NCBI GenBank assembly: GCA_900100325.1
Contig: LT629697.1
Coordinates: 2,167,423 to 2,231,422 of the forward strand
Origin: Frankineae bacterium MT45
GTDB taxonomy: Bacteria > Actinomycetota > Actinomycetes > Mycobacteriales > Jatrophihabitantaceae
Direction: 5' to 3'
Length of the DNA stretch: 64,000 nt
Shown one piece after another: positions 63,418 through 64,000 of this stretch. Positions within the stretch are counted from its first letter, which is position 1; each line of letters begins with the position of its first letter. The position numbers were made by a program, and so were the translations under genes. The notes beneath the pieces are model-generated. The model saw only the letters and a program-made list of their open reading frames with translations, made no database searches and was not told the origin of the DNA.

Positions 63418-64000
63418 GCGAATGCCTTCCCCTCACCCCGGTAGGTGGGCACCGTCGCGACGACCTCCCCGCCGTCAACCAGGTGCAGTTCATTGACGCG
63501 TTCACAGAGTTCCCCGGCCTTGGCGTGCCGGAACCAGACCCGGTCACCGACCCGCAGGTCAGCCGCTGCTGCTCCGCTCAGCGGCGTCTGTACCTCGCCG
63601 GCCCCCTCGAGCGCGGAGAGCTTCAAGCCCCGCGGCCAGGTCGGCGTCGGCAGCCGGTCCGCTCCGGCCGGGCCGGAGGCGACCCAACCCCCACCGAGCA
63701 CCGTGGCGATCTGCGGGCTCGGCCGGCGCACCACGGGTAGCACGAAGTAGGCCGCCGGAAGTGGATGGAACGTTCGGTAGTTGTCGAAGAGCGCCGGGGC
63801 GAAGAGGCCGGAGCCGGCCGCGATCTCGGTGACCACGCTCTCGGCCGAGGTGCTCTCCAGGCTCCCGGTGCCGCCGCCATTGACGAACTCGAGATCGGCC
63901 AGCGGGCTGATCGCGGCGACCACCTCGGCCCGGCGGCGCCCGAGCTCGGCGGCCGAGATGCGCTGCATTGCCCGGATCTGGGCGCGTTTGAAACCTGACC
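63414..64000 (-). CDS. Amino acid deaminase/aldolase-like PLP protein, C-terminal part (5' end outside window)
   Basis: The minus-strand frame is open to the right edge, giving 194 residues. FVNGGGTGSLESTSAE is the phosphate-binding end of an alanine racemase-type PLP barrel, and HAKAGELCERVNELHLVDG near the C-terminus carries the His and Cys of the metal-binding D-serine dehydratase-like domain. This is the pattern of the 'amino acid deaminase/aldolase' relatives of D-threonine aldolase. Active-site lysine lies outside the window. The in-frame ATG at 63968 falls inside the conserved barrel, so it is not the start. Confidence 0.75.
   Translation of the reverse strand, partial: SGFKRAQIRAMQRISAAELGRRRAEVVAAISPLADLEFVNGGGTGSLESTSAESVVTEIAAGSGLFAPALFDNYRTFHPLPAAYFVLPVVRRPSPQIATVLGGGWVASGPAGADRLPTPTWPRGLKLSALEGAGEVQTPLSGAAAADLRVGDRVWFRHAKAGELCERVNELHLVDGGEVVATVPTYRGEGKAFA

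Overview
The window is chromosomal DNA of a high-G+C actinobacterium. Coding density is near 95%, starts are often GTG or TTG, neighbouring genes commonly overlap by 1-8 bp (ATGA, GTGA, TGATG), and the gene order is that of the Mycobacterium tuberculosis Rv2190-Rv2150 neighbourhood. That block includes pimB', fadD15, Rv2186c/2185c/2184c/2183c-like genes, plsC, the Rv2179c RNase, aroG, pknL, Rv2175c, metF, an Rv2170-like GNAT protein, a DUF3040 gene and the dcw cluster from mraZ to ftsQ. MurE carries the DNPR signature of meso-diaminopimelate enzymes. The kdp operon, the carotenoid genes, free-standing cysC and the SOS operon embedded in this backbone suggest a non-mycobacterial lineage of the Frankiales/Jatrophihabitans/Nakamurella type; that placement is inference. 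No tRNA, rRNA, CRISPR, prophage or insertion sequence was seen.

Layout. 0-5.9 kb: end of a peptidase-like gene, a PimB'-type mannosyltransferase, a convergent long-chain acyl-CoA ligase, and a four-gene run of two SRPBCC proteins, an ArsA-type ATPase and a CxxCxxC protein. 5.9-12.5 kb: a pilin-like orphan, ROK glucokinase, EEP-fold hydrolase, a DUF2007-like membrane protein, an alpha/beta hydrolase, PlsC, the DEDD RNase and a phosphofructokinase with a PPi-type signature. 12.5-20.8 kb: a complete kdp operon on the minus strand (27-aa membrane peptide, kdpF, A, B, C, D, E). 21-27.8 kb: class II DAHP synthase, threonine aldolase, endonuclease IV, a PASTA-bearing Ser/Thr kinase, a spermidine synthase-like protein and the Rv2175c-type DNA-binding protein. 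27.8-30.9 kb: heterodimeric lycopene cyclase facing crtB and crtI. 30.9-32.5 kb: metF and a GNAT protein.

32.5-39.9 kb is a sulfate assimilation block: cysH, a zinc-ribbon gene and ferredoxin-sulfite reductase on the minus strand; a short leader peptide, cysC, cysD, cysN and a siroheme synthase on the plus strand. Together they activate sulfate to APS, reduce APS to sulfite, reduce sulfite to sulfide and make the siroheme the reductase needs. 40.0-42.8 kb is an apparent SOS operon: a perfect LexA box on a promoter, then a SAV_6107-type HEPN protein, a methyltransferase and DNA polymerase IV. 43-48.4 kb: DUF3040 protein, then a minus-strand MoxR, DUF58 and transglutaminase operon.

48.6-63.4 kb is the division and cell wall cluster: mraZ, rsmH, an ftsL-like gene, ftsI, murE, murF, mraY, murD, ftsW, murG, murC, ftsQ, almost all overlapping and headed by four 10-bp-spaced GTGG repeats that look like the MraZ operator. 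It covers synthesis from UDP-MurNAc-peptide through lipid II to septal transpeptidation. The window ends inside a convergent amino-acid aldolase/deaminase-like gene.
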